Shown here piece by piece: positions 53,834 to 61,101 of a stretch of 64,000 nt of DNA. The number at the start of each line of letters is the position of its first letter. Position 1 is the stretch's first letter. A program made the position numbers and the translations under genes. The notes below the pieces were generated by a model. The model did not search any database. It was not told the DNA's origin and worked only from the letters and a program-made list of their open reading frames with translations. The stretch comes from a virus: IMG/VR virus record IMGVR_UViG_3300045286_000131, positions 1-64,000 of that record; one strand, given 5' to 3'.

Positions 53834-54156
53834 GCGCGGACAAGTTCGACGGTTGCCGGTATCTTGGAATGCCCGAATTTTTCAAACGCCGTGTATTTGG
53901 CCCGACCGGAGCGCACAAGCTTATGAACCACGGCGGCAGAGAAAACAACGGTGCTGCCCTGTTTGTCCGACCATTTGCCGTCGGCGAGGCGGATGGCTTT
54001 CCCGCCGTTTGTGGTCATGTAGCCGTGAAGCTCTTCGGCCAGAGCGTTGATGGGCGGGCATCCGCCAAGCTTGCCGTTGGCGGCGCTGGAGATTTTTTTC
54101 TTCGGACTGGTCATGGAGCCGAGCAAGGCGGCTGCTTTGGAGGCTTTGGATTTCAT
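53830..54156 (-). CDS. hypothetical basic protein, 108 residues
   Basis: The N-terminus has a KKKISSAANGKLGG motif as in small phage DNA-binding-like proteins, and the rest forms strands. Overlaps the next gene by four bases. Not recognised. Confidence 0.45.
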   Translation of the reverse strand: MKSKASKAAALLGSMTSPKKKISSAANGKLGGCPPINALAEELHGYMTTNGGKAIRLADGKWSDKQGSTVVFSAAVVHKLVRSGRAKYTAFEKFGHSKIPATVELVRA

Positions 54157-54165
54157 AAATTCGGT

Positions 54166-54363
54166 TCAACTTTTAACTATCGTTCGGTTTTTGTCAATGG
54201 GAATCTTTGGCAGGATGGCCGGCGGCATCCATTTTACGGTGTGTTTTTTGCAATGCGGGCAGGCGGGGTTTTCAGCGTCTTCGGGGACACCATCCACCAC
54301 GCGCGAACAGCGTTCGCAAAAATGGTAGCCGTTCAGGCAGCATTGCAGTATGGAATGTTTCAT
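54166..54363 (-). CDS. small zinc-ribbon-like protein, 65 residues
   Basis: CCLNGYHFCERC and later CPHC place four or more Cys in two clusters about 20 residues apart, typical of zinc ribbons. It starts shortly after an intercistronic hairpin (54376-54426). Confidence 0.5.
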   Translation of the reverse strand: MKHSILQCCLNGYHFCERCSRVVDGVPEDAENPACPHCKKHTVKWMPPAILPKIPIDKNRTIVKS

Positions 54364-54375
54364 TTTGAAATTGTG

Positions 54376-54426
54376 CTTTGCCGGCCCGAAGCTCGTTTAA
54401 CTTTCGTTATCTTCGAGCCGGCAAAG
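54376..54426 (-). promoter_or_regulatory. intercistronic hairpin
   Basis: A perfect 10-base-pair stem CTTTGCCGGC/GCCGGCAAAG, an inner GAAG/CTTC stem, and an AACGAAAGTT tip with a GAAA loop on the minus strand. No T tract follows, so it is not a plain terminator. It lies between two leftward genes and ends 12 bases before the next start. It could be a processing or translation control site. Confidence 0.55.
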
Positions 54427-54450
54427 TTTGGCGGCGTAATTGCCGGCAAA

Positions 54451-54927
54451 TTATGCGGCTGGCGGAAGCCGCTTGGCTTCGATTTGAACGCGGGCAATCG
54501 GGTGCTGCGCGCGGACGGCAGCGGCATCGCGCAAGCGTTGTAGTGCTATGTCCTCTTGGAGTTGCGCCTGTTTCTTTTCAATCGCCTTCAGCTTGCGCCG
54601 GAGGTTTTCCGTCGTGAATGAGTCGGGCATTGATGCGTTGATGGCGTCGTCAAGAAAACCGGCATCGCCGGAAGAGCGGAAGTTCACCATCACGTCCCAG
54701 CAGGCTTCGGTTTTCGGCGGATACTTTCCGGTTGCCGGATCGCGATTCGCCGAATAATCATTCCGCGTCGTCACCTTCAGTTCAATCTTCGCGTGACCGT
54801 CCTTTGACTTGGCGAAGAGTTCGTTGGTTAATGCGGTGATGTCGAAGACTTCATCCGTTCCGTTGCCGTAGTCGAGCATGACCAACACGCGGGCCACGGG
54901 TCGTGATGTTTCTGGTTTTGTATTCAT
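54451..54927 (-). CDS. hypothetical protein, 158 residues
   Basis: Residues 10-100 look like a folded beta domain (RVLVMLDYGNGTDEVFDI), followed by a helix with KLKAIEKKQAQLQED. Not recognised. It follows a tiny membrane peptide gene by three bases. Confidence 0.5.
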   Translation of the reverse strand: MNTKPETSRPVARVLVMLDYGNGTDEVFDITALTNELFAKSKDGHAKIELKVTTRNDYSANRDPATGKYPPKTEACWDVMVNFRSSGDAGFLDDAINASMPDSFTTENLRRKLKAIEKKQAQLQEDIALQRLRDAAAVRAQHPIARVQIEAKRLPPAA

Positions 54928-54930
54928 AAA

Positions 54931-55008
54931 TCAAGATGCGATATAGATTGCGATAACTGCCGCCGCGCAGATTAAAAATCCGATGGCGTCTGATATAATC
55001 GGCGTCAT
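54931..55008 (-). CDS. tiny membrane peptide, 25 residues
   Basis: ATG overlaps the upstream stop by four bases, and almost the whole peptide is one hydrophobic helix (GFLICAAAVIAIYIA). Coupling supports translation. Function unknown. Confidence 0.45.
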   Translation of the reverse strand: MTPIISDAIGFLICAAAVIAIYIAS

Positions 55009-55445
55009 TGACCGCCTTTCGCCTTGCCGATGATTTTCTTGTAATGCGGAACGTCCTCGGCCTTGAACATCTCCAAAGATTCAGTCGCGGACTCCAAAGC
55101 CTCGACCAGTTCCCTGATGATAGGGACTTCGATTTTGTTTTCCTCAATCTGCCACGTCAGGAGGTCGGTGCATGACTGGACATATTCAATCCAACCTTCC
55201 TCGGCATTCGGGCCGGCGTCGAAGTATGCCGTCGCCAGCATCTTCTCATCCTCGTCCAATCCGGCCTGCTCAATCAGCGCAAGGAACGCATCGCGCTCGG
55301 TGGCGTAGGCTCCGCCGGTCGTGCCGCATTTCGGCCCGTCCACGGCGAGCGAGTAAACAATGATGGTTTCGTATAGTCCCTCGTTGCGCTCGGCGTTCAA
55401 ATAAGCCGCGTCCGCAAGGGACAATCCTTCTTTTCTGGTGTCCAT
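55005..55445 (-). CDS. hypothetical protein, 146 residues
   Basis: Start 55445 follows the preceding stop by five bases; a longer in-frame start overlapping that gene was rejected. Acidic, with a TERDAFLALIEQAGLDEDE helix and a W-rich middle. Not recognised. Confidence 0.5.
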   Translation of the reverse strand: MDTRKEGLSLADAAYLNAERNEGLYETIIVYSLAVDGPKCGTTGGAYATERDAFLALIEQAGLDEDEKMLATAYFDAGPNAEEGWIEYVQSCTDLLTWQIEENKIEVPIIRELVEALESATESLEMFKAEDVPHYKKIIGKAKGGQ

Positions 55446-55450
55446 AGTTT

Positions 55451-56077
55451 TTATTTGTTGGTGATGGTTTCGATCAATTTTCTGGCGATGACTCCCCGGC
55501 AGTCGTCGGACGTGCAGTTGCCAAAGTTGACACCCTCGGCGTCGTTCAACTCGCGCCCGCAAAAGCGGCAAGCGCCAAACCCGTCGCTGTCGTGGTTGTC
55601 GCCAAGCAAGTCGTCGAGCGCCGACATCAAAGCCGGCGCGGACGAAATCAAGACGGCATTTTTAAGCGCCCGTTGCTTTTTGTTGTCGGTGTGAAGGTCG
55701 CATTCGCAGTTGGCGACAATGTTTTCGTTCCCGTCGCGAACAACAATTTCTCCGGTGTCCTCATGGGTTGAAATTTTCCAAAGGTCATCGCTCCGGCTTT
55801 CGGGAACGCCAGCCGCTTCCAGAAGTTCAACGTCGCCCGGCGCGATGAAGGCCGCGAGCGATTGAAGCTCTACAAGCTCGCCTGTGCTGATGCGCTCCGC
55901 GCGCAGTTCGCCGCGCAGATATTCCAGCCGGGCAAGCTTGTCGGCCAATTCCGGCGGGTTTTTGTCTTCGACATATTTAAGCAGCGCGCCGACCGCTTCC
56001 CGCTGTTCGTGCGTCACGGTGGAAAGGAGATTACAGTTGTTCAGCATCTCCTTAACCAGTCCAATTTCTTTTTTCAT
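55451..56077 (-). CDS. hypothetical protein with C-terminal zinc finger, 208 residues
   Basis: The last 50 residues have CRFCGRE and CTSDDCRG, two CxxC-like pairs 24 residues apart, likely zinc binding. The N-terminal part is helical and acidic. AAAAAGGC lies just before the ATG. Not recognised. Confidence 0.55.
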   Translation of the reverse strand: MKKEIGLVKEMLNNCNLLSTVTHEQREAVGALLKYVEDKNPPELADKLARLEYLRGELRAERISTGELVELQSLAAFIAPGDVELLEAAGVPESRSDDLWKISTHEDTGEIVVRDGNENIVANCECDLHTDNKKQRALKNAVLISSAPALMSALDDLLGDNHDSDGFGACRFCGRELNDAEGVNFGNCTSDDCRGVIARKLIETITNK

Positions 56078-56101
56078 TTTGTGCCTTTTTGGTTGTGCAG
56101 C

Positions 56102-56527
56102 TTAAAACATTTCAAGCTGCGGTTGTTTGTTTGTCTCTACTCCCTCGGCCTGAACCGTCGCCAAGACTGCCGGCGGCTCAAGCTCGAAATCGCATTCAAT
56201 CCGCGAAGCCAGTTCCCGCTTCCGCGCGGCCTCGCCCAGATACTTTTTCCAGTTGCCAAGATATTCGTCCCGCCGATGGATTGATTCGTTGGCCCGCTTC
56301 AATTCGTAAGCGCCCATGTTTTCAAGCTCTTCGGCCTCGGCGCGCAGTTGTGCAACTTTGCCGGCGGCGTTTTCTCGGTCGTCGCGCGCCAGTTCCCTTA
56401 TTAAATCAGTCTGGCCGCGCGCACCCTCCAATTGCCAAAGCTGGCGCTCGCCCCGAAAGTCGAGACAGCCGGCGGCTTTGAGTTCCAAGAGCCGGTTTAT
56501 TTTCCGGTCTAGTTCGGTCGGCGTCAT
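56102..56527 (-). CDS. hypothetical protein, 141 residues
   Basis: An all-helical, charged protein with likely coiled coil (LRAEAEELENMGAYELKRA). ATG overlaps the upstream stop by four bases. Not recognised. Confidence 0.5.
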   Translation of the reverse strand: MTPTELDRKINRLLELKAAGCLDFRGERQLWQLEGARGQTDLIRELARDDRENAAGKVAQLRAEAEELENMGAYELKRANESIHRRDEYLGNWKKYLGEAARKRELASRIECDFELEPPAVLATVQAEGVETNKQPQLEMF

Positions 56528-57207
56528 TGTTCAATCTCCTTCGGTTTCATCGCCTGAAGTTTGGCGCTGATTTCTTCCGGCGGAACCGCAAACCGGATTT
56601 GCCGGCCTAGCTCGACCGCTACCGCGTAAGGATGCAGGCCCAGCCCGGCGACGTGTCCCACCGCTTTTTTCTTCGCGCGTCCAATCGGCTTTGAAACCAT
56701 GCGGCGCGGCAATGGCTGGCCGGCGGGCTTTTCCTCGTTCATCATGCCATCATACAAGCCGCGCAGGAACAAGGAGCGATCCGCAGGCGCAACTGTCGGG
56801 AAGGTTTGAAACTGTCCCCAAAGCTGCCGGAAACCGCCGGCAATGGTCGCGGCTATCGCCTGAAGCTTTTCCCCGGTTGCCGGCGTCACTTCGGCAAAAC
56901 AGGCATCGCCGCGAAACGTGCAAACGACCGAGCAAGAATTTTCGATTGCCCATTTGACGGTCGCGGCTAAATCCGTTTCCCCGGGCCCGAAGCTTGCCAC
57001 CTGTTCAAGCCGGCCCGGATACCGTTGGAAACTGCCGGCGAATAATCCATCTTTGGCAACGCAGACTTGCCCGAAGTCAAAACGGGCTTCCAGCCGGTCA
57101 AGCTTGCGGCGCGCGGCTGTCCCCTCGTCCATCGTTCCCGGCGCGGCAATCAGGGCTAGAAGCTTTTCCCGTAGCCGGCGCGCGGCGTTTGTGGCTGGCG
57201 TCTTCAT
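56524..57207 (-). CDS. DUF2786-like protein, 227 residues
   Basis: Start 57207 is coupled (ATGA) to the upstream gene; a 79-residue extension was rejected. The N-terminal LREKLLALIAAPGTMDEGTA followed by KLDRLEARFDF resembles the DUF2786 helix pair of phage proteins. A C-terminal GRAKKKAVGHVAGLGLHPYA segment is typical of its relatives. Function unknown. Confidence 0.5.
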   Translation of the reverse strand: MKTPATNAARRLREKLLALIAAPGTMDEGTAARRKLDRLEARFDFGQVCVAKDGLFAGSFQRYPGRLEQVASFGPGETDLAATVKWAIENSCSVVCTFRGDACFAEVTPATGEKLQAIAATIAGGFRQLWGQFQTFPTVAPADRSLFLRGLYDGMMNEEKPAGQPLPRRMVSKPIGRAKKKAVGHVAGLGLHPYAVAVELGRQIRFAVPPEEISAKLQAMKPKEIEQ

Positions 57208-57467
57208 TCTCCGGCCTCCAATGCTTTTTTGATGGCGAGCCGCGCCGCTTTGATTTCCGGCCTCCGTTCCCTTTCGTCGTTCCCGTTCCCGGCGTATTGC
57301 TTCAAAAAGAGTTCCACGGCGCGCAGCAACTCCGGGCCGGCTTTGTTGGCCCCGGCAACGTCCCAATGACAAGCCGGGCAAATCATGGTTTGCCGGCGCG
57401 CGGGATCGCTGGCCGGAATTAAAACGAGTTCGCAGCGCGGGCAAAGTGGCAGGTTACAAATTGGCAT
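57204..57467 (-). CDS. zinc-ribbon-like protein, 87 residues
   Basis: CPRCELVLIP and CPACHWDV form two CxxC knuckles, followed by a helical tail. It starts 5 bases after the T tract of a long hairpin (57473-57547), so readthrough or attenuation would control it. Confidence 0.5.
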   Translation of the reverse strand: MPICNLPLCPRCELVLIPASDPARRQTMICPACHWDVAGANKAGPELLRAVELFLKQYAGNGNDERERRPEIKAARLAIKKALEAGE

Positions 57468-57472
57468 AAGAT

Positions 57473-57547
57473 AAAAAAAGCCGCGCAACCTTCCGCCCCT
57501 GAAACCCTGAAACGGTCAGGGGAAAGGCGGGGACGAAAGGCGCGCGG
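57473..57547 (-). terminator. long multi-stem terminator or attenuator
   Basis: On the minus strand CCGCGC/GCGCGG closes a ladder of CCTT/AAGG, CCGCC/GGCGG and CCCTGA/TCAGGG stems, followed by seven T, only 31 bases after the preceding stop. It is shaped like an intrinsic terminator but sits 5 bases before the next ATG, so partial termination is likely. Confidence 0.7.
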
Positions 57548-57578
57548 AAAAATTTCATAAACCTTTTTTTGCGGCGGG

Positions 57579-58436
57579 TTACTTCGCGGCGGGTTCATGC
57601 CAGCCGCACATTTGACACCAAGAGCCATTGCAAGGGTGTTGCATCGAATACTGGCCGGGGCATTCTTCCGGCGTCGGCTTCTGGCTCATCACTTCCCACC
57701 AGTTTCCCGGCGACTCGAAAGCCGCCGCGATTAGCTCCGGCGTCGGGTTAAATTCGGGATAGTAGCGACGGACTATGACCGTTCCCGAATGGTTTTCAGG
57801 CGTGGCAACCTCGGCGCAAAGCCGCTTCACGCGCGCATTTTTCTCGCGGATGTCGGCAACAAATTTTTCCTGCTCTTCCTTGCGCCACTTGTCGAAGGCT
57901 TCATGCTCCTTCGCCCATTTCAAAAGGAAAGCTTCGTCTTCAATCCGCCCAAAAGGCGTATCGCCGCAGCATCCGCCCGGCCAAATCAACATTGAATCAT
58001 GCCAATTTTTACCGGCGGCGCGCAGTTCGGGAACTTGGTAGCAATGCCGGTGGTGGCTAAACGTCGCCGCAATCCATGCAACGGTGCGCGGGTGGTCAAT
58101 CGGAAGTTTGTTCCAGATGCGGAGAAAAATCTTTTCGCGAAACTTCATCCAGTCATCCCACGATTTACAGGACGCGGGCCATTTTGCATTTTCGATTTCA
58201 AAATGATTTCCATCGTGCGTTATGACCATGCGTGACCCGGTTTGCGGGTCGTTTCCTTGGCTGTTGTAAATCGAGCGTAGAAAGTAGGTCGGGAAGCCGG
58301 GCGGATCGCCCGCGCAACCGCTGCCCATGTCGCCGGAAAAATGGCAACCGGCGCGAATTGTGGCGCGTTTCAATTTGTAGAGTTCCGCAAGGTTGATTGT
58401 CTCAAAGCTTGCGATTTGCGAGCGTGTTTTTTTCAT
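57579..58436 (-). CDS. hypothetical protein, 285 residues
   Basis: A Cys- and Trp-rich soluble protein with HFSGDMGSGCAG near the start, a WPGGCCGD segment and a C-terminal CNGSWCQMCGWH cluster, which suggest metal binding. A charged helix occupies residues 170-205. AAAGGC precedes the ATG after a structured leader. Not recognised. Confidence 0.55.
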   Translation of the reverse strand: MKKTRSQIASFETINLAELYKLKRATIRAGCHFSGDMGSGCAGDPPGFPTYFLRSIYNSQGNDPQTGSRMVITHDGNHFEIENAKWPASCKSWDDWMKFREKIFLRIWNKLPIDHPRTVAWIAATFSHHRHCYQVPELRAAGKNWHDSMLIWPGGCCGDTPFGRIEDEAFLLKWAKEHEAFDKWRKEEQEKFVADIREKNARVKRLCAEVATPENHSGTVIVRRYYPEFNPTPELIAAAFESPGNWWEVMSQKPTPEECPGQYSMQHPCNGSWCQMCGWHEPAAK

Positions 58437-58466
58437 TTTGTGCCTTTGTTTTTGTTTGTTGTTTTC

Positions 58467-58514
58467 AGCCTGTGAAGGCTTCAGCCCGGAGCCGGCAACC
58501 CTGCCCGCTCCGGG
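58467..58514 (-). promoter_or_regulatory. structured leader, hairpin pair A
   Basis: On the minus strand: CCCGGAGC/GCTCCGGG stem with an inner GGCA-GGGT-TGCC hairpin, then AGCCT/AGGCT, then an A/C-rich linker and AAAGGC before the ATG at 58436. The same arrangement with compensatory changes occurs at 59028-59072. Confidence 0.55.
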
Positions 58515-58523
58515 GTGAAACTG

Positions 58524-58991
58524 TCAAAGCTTGGCAAGAGCGTTTAGAGATTCAGACAACTCGTTCCGCTTGTCGTTGCATTGCCGGTTGATTGCCTCTT
58601 TGTAATGCGCCAGCAGGTTGACCGTCTCGGCCTCGCATTTCTTCAGCGCGCCGGCCTTGGTGCTGCTCGCCTCTTCCAATGAGGGGCGAGACACTATTGT
58701 CCCGAAGACATCAAACACAACAGCGCGAAAACCGCGCCGCGTGTTGTTCATGTCGAGGGCGTCAGAAGTCACCAGCAGGAACAAAAGCCCGCCATGAATC
58801 GCGCGGGCTGAAACCACGCGCGACTTGTGCCATTTTAGAGTGTCATTGTCAACGTAGTGTGTCCGTCCGTTTAAGTTGCGCTGCGCGTTTGTCTTCGCGT
58901 CGTCGCCGTGGCGGTCGAATGTCGTAATGTTTAACTCCCTGATTGCCTCACGGATTTTTTTCAGGTCGTTTTCTGTGCTGTCTGTTTTCAT
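58524..58991 (-). CDS. hypothetical protein, 155 residues
   Basis: A small alpha/beta protein with HGGLLFLLVTSDALDM and RAVVFDVFGTIVSR strands and a C-terminal helix pair. Start 58991 follows a structured leader and AAAGGC; a longer start was rejected. Not recognised. Confidence 0.5.
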   Translation of the reverse strand: MKTDSTENDLKKIREAIRELNITTFDRHGDDAKTNAQRNLNGRTHYVDNDTLKWHKSRVVSARAIHGGLLFLLVTSDALDMNNTRRGFRAVVFDVFGTIVSRPSLEEASSTKAGALKKCEAETVNLLAHYKEAINRQCNDKRNELSESLNALAKL

Positions 58992-59027
58992 CGTTTTTTT
59001 GCCTTTCGTGTTGTGTTGTTTACTGTC

Positions 59028-59072
59028 GCGGATGTTCCCGCAGTCTAGGCCCGGCAACCTTGCCCGGCCCAG
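59028..59072 (-). promoter_or_regulatory. structured leader, hairpin pair B
   Basis: On the minus strand: CTGGGCC/GGCCTAG (one wobble) with the inner GGCA-AGGT-TGCC hairpin also found in leader A, then GCGG/CCGC, then an A/C-rich linker and AAAGGC before the ATG at 58991. It lies 11 bases after the upstream stop. Confidence 0.55.
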
Positions 59073-59083
59073 AGTGCGAACCA

Positions 59084-59629
59084 CTACGCGCCAAGACCTA
59101 GAAAAAATTCATCCTGCCGCGCCGGCTTCACCGGAACCGCAAAGGACGTTTCCGCGCGAACCTCGAAGGGACAGGCGGAAACCGCCGCCGAAATCGGCTT
59201 GTTAATCTCCGCATCCACTTTCCGGCGCGCTTCCCGTTCCGCTTCTTCCTTGTCCGCCTGCGCCTGATATTCGCCGGCAATCGCCAGCAACCGAAGCGCC
59301 GCCGCGCTCCCGCCGTTCAGCCATGCGCGCGGCTCCTTCATGTAATCCGGGGAGCCTTGCACCGTCGCCACCGCATAAAAAATGCTGCGCGCGTCGAAGC
59401 ATTCAGGGAACGCCAGCGCCGCCAATGCCCAATCACAATCCTCTTCCAGCCATTGCTCGCCCCCGTAGCTGCATTGAGTCGGGAAGAGCGCCCGCAATTT
59501 CTGCCAGCGTTCCGGGCTTAACCAGTAGCCGCCATGACCGGCGGTGTCACACTGAACCAAGCCGGGCGCAATCTGCTTTTGATGCTGCACCCGGCCCCAA
59601 GGGGTTGACGTCGTGAATTTTTGAATCAT
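59084..59629 (-). CDS. DUF7007-like protein, 181 residues
   Basis: Starts MIQKFTTSTPWGRVQH and continues with QIAPGLVQCDTAGHGGYWL and EEDCDWALAALAFP, the pattern of DUF7007 proteins in phages and plasmids, whose function is unknown. The final 60 residues are a charged helix and a beta tail. A long upstream extension was rejected. Confidence 0.7.
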   Translation of the reverse strand: MIQKFTTSTPWGRVQHQKQIAPGLVQCDTAGHGGYWLSPERWQKLRALFPTQCSYGGEQWLEEDCDWALAALAFPECFDARSIFYAVATVQGSPDYMKEPRAWLNGGSAAALRLLAIAGEYQAQADKEEAEREARRKVDAEINKPISAAVSACPFEVRAETSFAVPVKPARQDEFFLGLGA

Positions 59630-59633
59630 AAAA

Positions 59634-59855
59634 TTAAATCTTATTCCAAGTTCCTTTGCCGTCCCCGGTGAGTTCGCCCAAGTCGCGCAGCTTTTGCAAC
59701 TGCTGCCGAATCTTCGCTTGAACGTGCGAGTTTTCAGGATGAGCCGCCGCCAGCTTTTTCTCGCCGGCCTCATAGACGTTTTTTGTCGTGAAGCTGGCCG
59801 GCAGAGCCGCAACAATCGCGCGGACATCGGGAAGCCATTTAGATTTTGCGCTCAT
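59634..59855 (-). CDS. winged-helix protein resembling the DpnI C-terminal domain
   Basis: A 73-residue protein with FTTKNVYEAGEKKLAAAHP and AKIRQQLQKLRDLGELTGDG, closely following the DpnI C-terminal winged helix that reads methylated GATC in DpnI. Here it stands alone without a nuclease. ATG overlaps the upstream stop. It may bind methylated or specific DNA sites as a regulator. Confidence 0.55.
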   Translation of the reverse strand: MSAKSKWLPDVRAIVAALPASFTTKNVYEAGEKKLAAAHPENSHVQAKIRQQLQKLRDLGELTGDGKGTWNKI

Positions 59856-60148
59856 TTCGCGGCCTTTCCTTCGTGGATTGCGGCGAGGTTGGCGAGGGCT
59901 TTGTCCATTTCGGTGCGCTTCAATGATTCGACTCCGCAAATGACCGCAAGCCGCCTTGCCGCTTCCGCCACCGCGACGAGCGCGGCGTGTTCGGACTGAT
60001 TGCGGACAATCTGTTTTGAGTTCGCTTCCAGCCAATGCGATGTCCGCAGGCACGAGCTAGGCAAATGCCCGATGCGGGCATGATTGCAGAATGATTCAAT
60101 GTCTAGCGCAGTTGGAATTTTTGCCGCCGTGTTTTGGTTTGTTTTCAT
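59852..60148 (-). CDS. hypothetical protein, 98 residues
   Basis: A helical protein with HAALVAVAEAARRLAVI, seen in small phage proteins of unknown role. AAAGGC lies before the ATG. It is the first gene after a terminator/promoter pair. Confidence 0.5.
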   Translation of the reverse strand: MKTNQNTAAKIPTALDIESFCNHARIGHLPSSCLRTSHWLEANSKQIVRNQSEHAALVAVAEAARRLAVICGVESLKRTEMDKALANLAAIHEGKAAK

Positions 60149-60192
60149 GTTTTCGCCTTTGTTTTCAATGTTTTTGTTTCAACCGTCGCCAC

Positions 60193-60221
60193 AGTCTAAA
60201 CCTTTCGTTAGGTTGTTGCAA
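60193..60221 (-). promoter_or_regulatory. candidate promoter after the replication gene
   Basis: On the minus strand TTGCAA, 17 bases, TAGACT (four of six matches each), directly after the terminator at 60221-60267 and about 45 bases before the ATG at 60148. Confidence 0.45.
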
Positions 60222-60267
60222 GAAAAAAAAGAAAAATCTTTTCGCCTGTTTTTTCAGGCGGAAAAAG
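60221..60267 (-). terminator. intrinsic terminator after the replication gene
   Basis: On the minus strand a CGCCTG-AAAAAA-CAGGCG hairpin with flanking A-T pairs is followed by a long T tract. It lies about 10 bases after the stop of the replisome-organiser-like gene. Confidence 0.85.
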
Positions 60268-60276
60268 GGAAGGAAA

Positions 60277-61065
60277 TCAGGACGGAAAACCGGGCCGGCG
60301 CTGGCTGAAGATGGAAGGCGGGCGCGGCGCTGCTTTTGGCTCCGAAGGGGTAAAATTGCCCGCTGTCCTCACCCTGCCGGCATCCGTCAAACTCGCTGGC
60401 GGGCATCCTGGCGCGTCCGTTTTTCCGGTTTCGGTCGTCTCCGGCGGATTTTCCGCCTTTGGCGCTTCCACCGGCCCCGGCTCGACCGCAGGCGCATCCG
60501 CCCCGGTTTCCGCCGTCGGCGCTGCCGGAGTCTGTCCGGCTTCCGGTGGAAGGATGGATGCGGGAAGCTTCAGCCGGTCGGGATCGCGCTCGGTCACACC
60601 GGCATGAAGCGCCGCGCGTCCGGCTTCAAAATCATCTCCGGCCCCGTCGGCCTCGACCGCCATCCGTTCCCGCGCCGAAGTCCCGCCGCCGGCTTTCTTT
60701 GCCAGAAATCGCCGCTGGGCTTCCCGGTTTTGTGTCCGTCTGGTTTCCTCGTCCCGGATGGCGCGATATTTCGCACCGTTCACCACCTGAAACAGAAATT
60801 GCCCCAGCCGCACCAGTCGCCGCCCGTCCTGCTCTTTTGACCGGCTAAAGGGGTCAGGCTGGCAAAGAAAGTCAATCGCCTCGGCAACGTCCTTTTCCGC
60901 CTCGCCCAAGATGGCAGACAAAAGCCGGGGATTTAGCTCGACCACGGAACCATATTGCCGGCTGGGTTTCTGGGTGGCGATGACAAAGCCCCAGACAGCG
61001 AACCGGACAGCCCCAGCGCCGACCATGCTCCCAGAATAAAGAGATTCAAAAAGCTTTCCAAACAT
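60277..61065 (-). CDS. replisome-organiser-like replication initiation protein
   Basis: A 262-residue protein. Residues 1-125 match the N-terminal winged-helix part of phage replisome organisers: MFGKLFESLYSGSMVG, then AVWGFVIATQ, LLSAILGEAEKDVAEAIDFL, DPFSRSKEQDGRRLV and KYRAIRDEE. Residues 130-262 are Ala/Pro/Glu-rich and disordered. Such proteins bind the phage origin and load host helicase. It flanks an iteron-rich gap, as expected. Start 61065 (a -10-like hexamer is 7 bases upstream); in-frame ATGs at 61074 and 61101 exist. Confidence 0.7.
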   Translation of the reverse strand: MFGKLFESLYSGSMVGAGAVRFAVWGFVIATQKPSRQYGSVVELNPRLLSAILGEAEKDVAEAIDFLCQPDPFSRSKEQDGRRLVRLGQFLFQVVNGAKYRAIRDEETRRTQNREAQRRFLAKKAGGGTSARERMAVEADGAGDDFEAGRAALHAGVTERDPDRLKLPASILPPEAGQTPAAPTAETGADAPAVEPGPVEAPKAENPPETTETGKTDAPGCPPASLTDAGRVRTAGNFTPSEPKAAPRPPSIFSQRRPGFPS

Positions 61066-61072
61066 GAGAAAC

Positions 61073-61101
61073 ATATTGCAAACAAAGGCCAAATCAGTCA
61101 A
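61073..61101 (-). promoter_or_regulatory. candidate promoter of the replication gene
   Basis: On the minus strand TTGACT, 17 bases, CAATAT, ending 7 bases before the ATG at 61065. The -35 matches at five positions and the -10 at only three. Confidence 0.4.
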
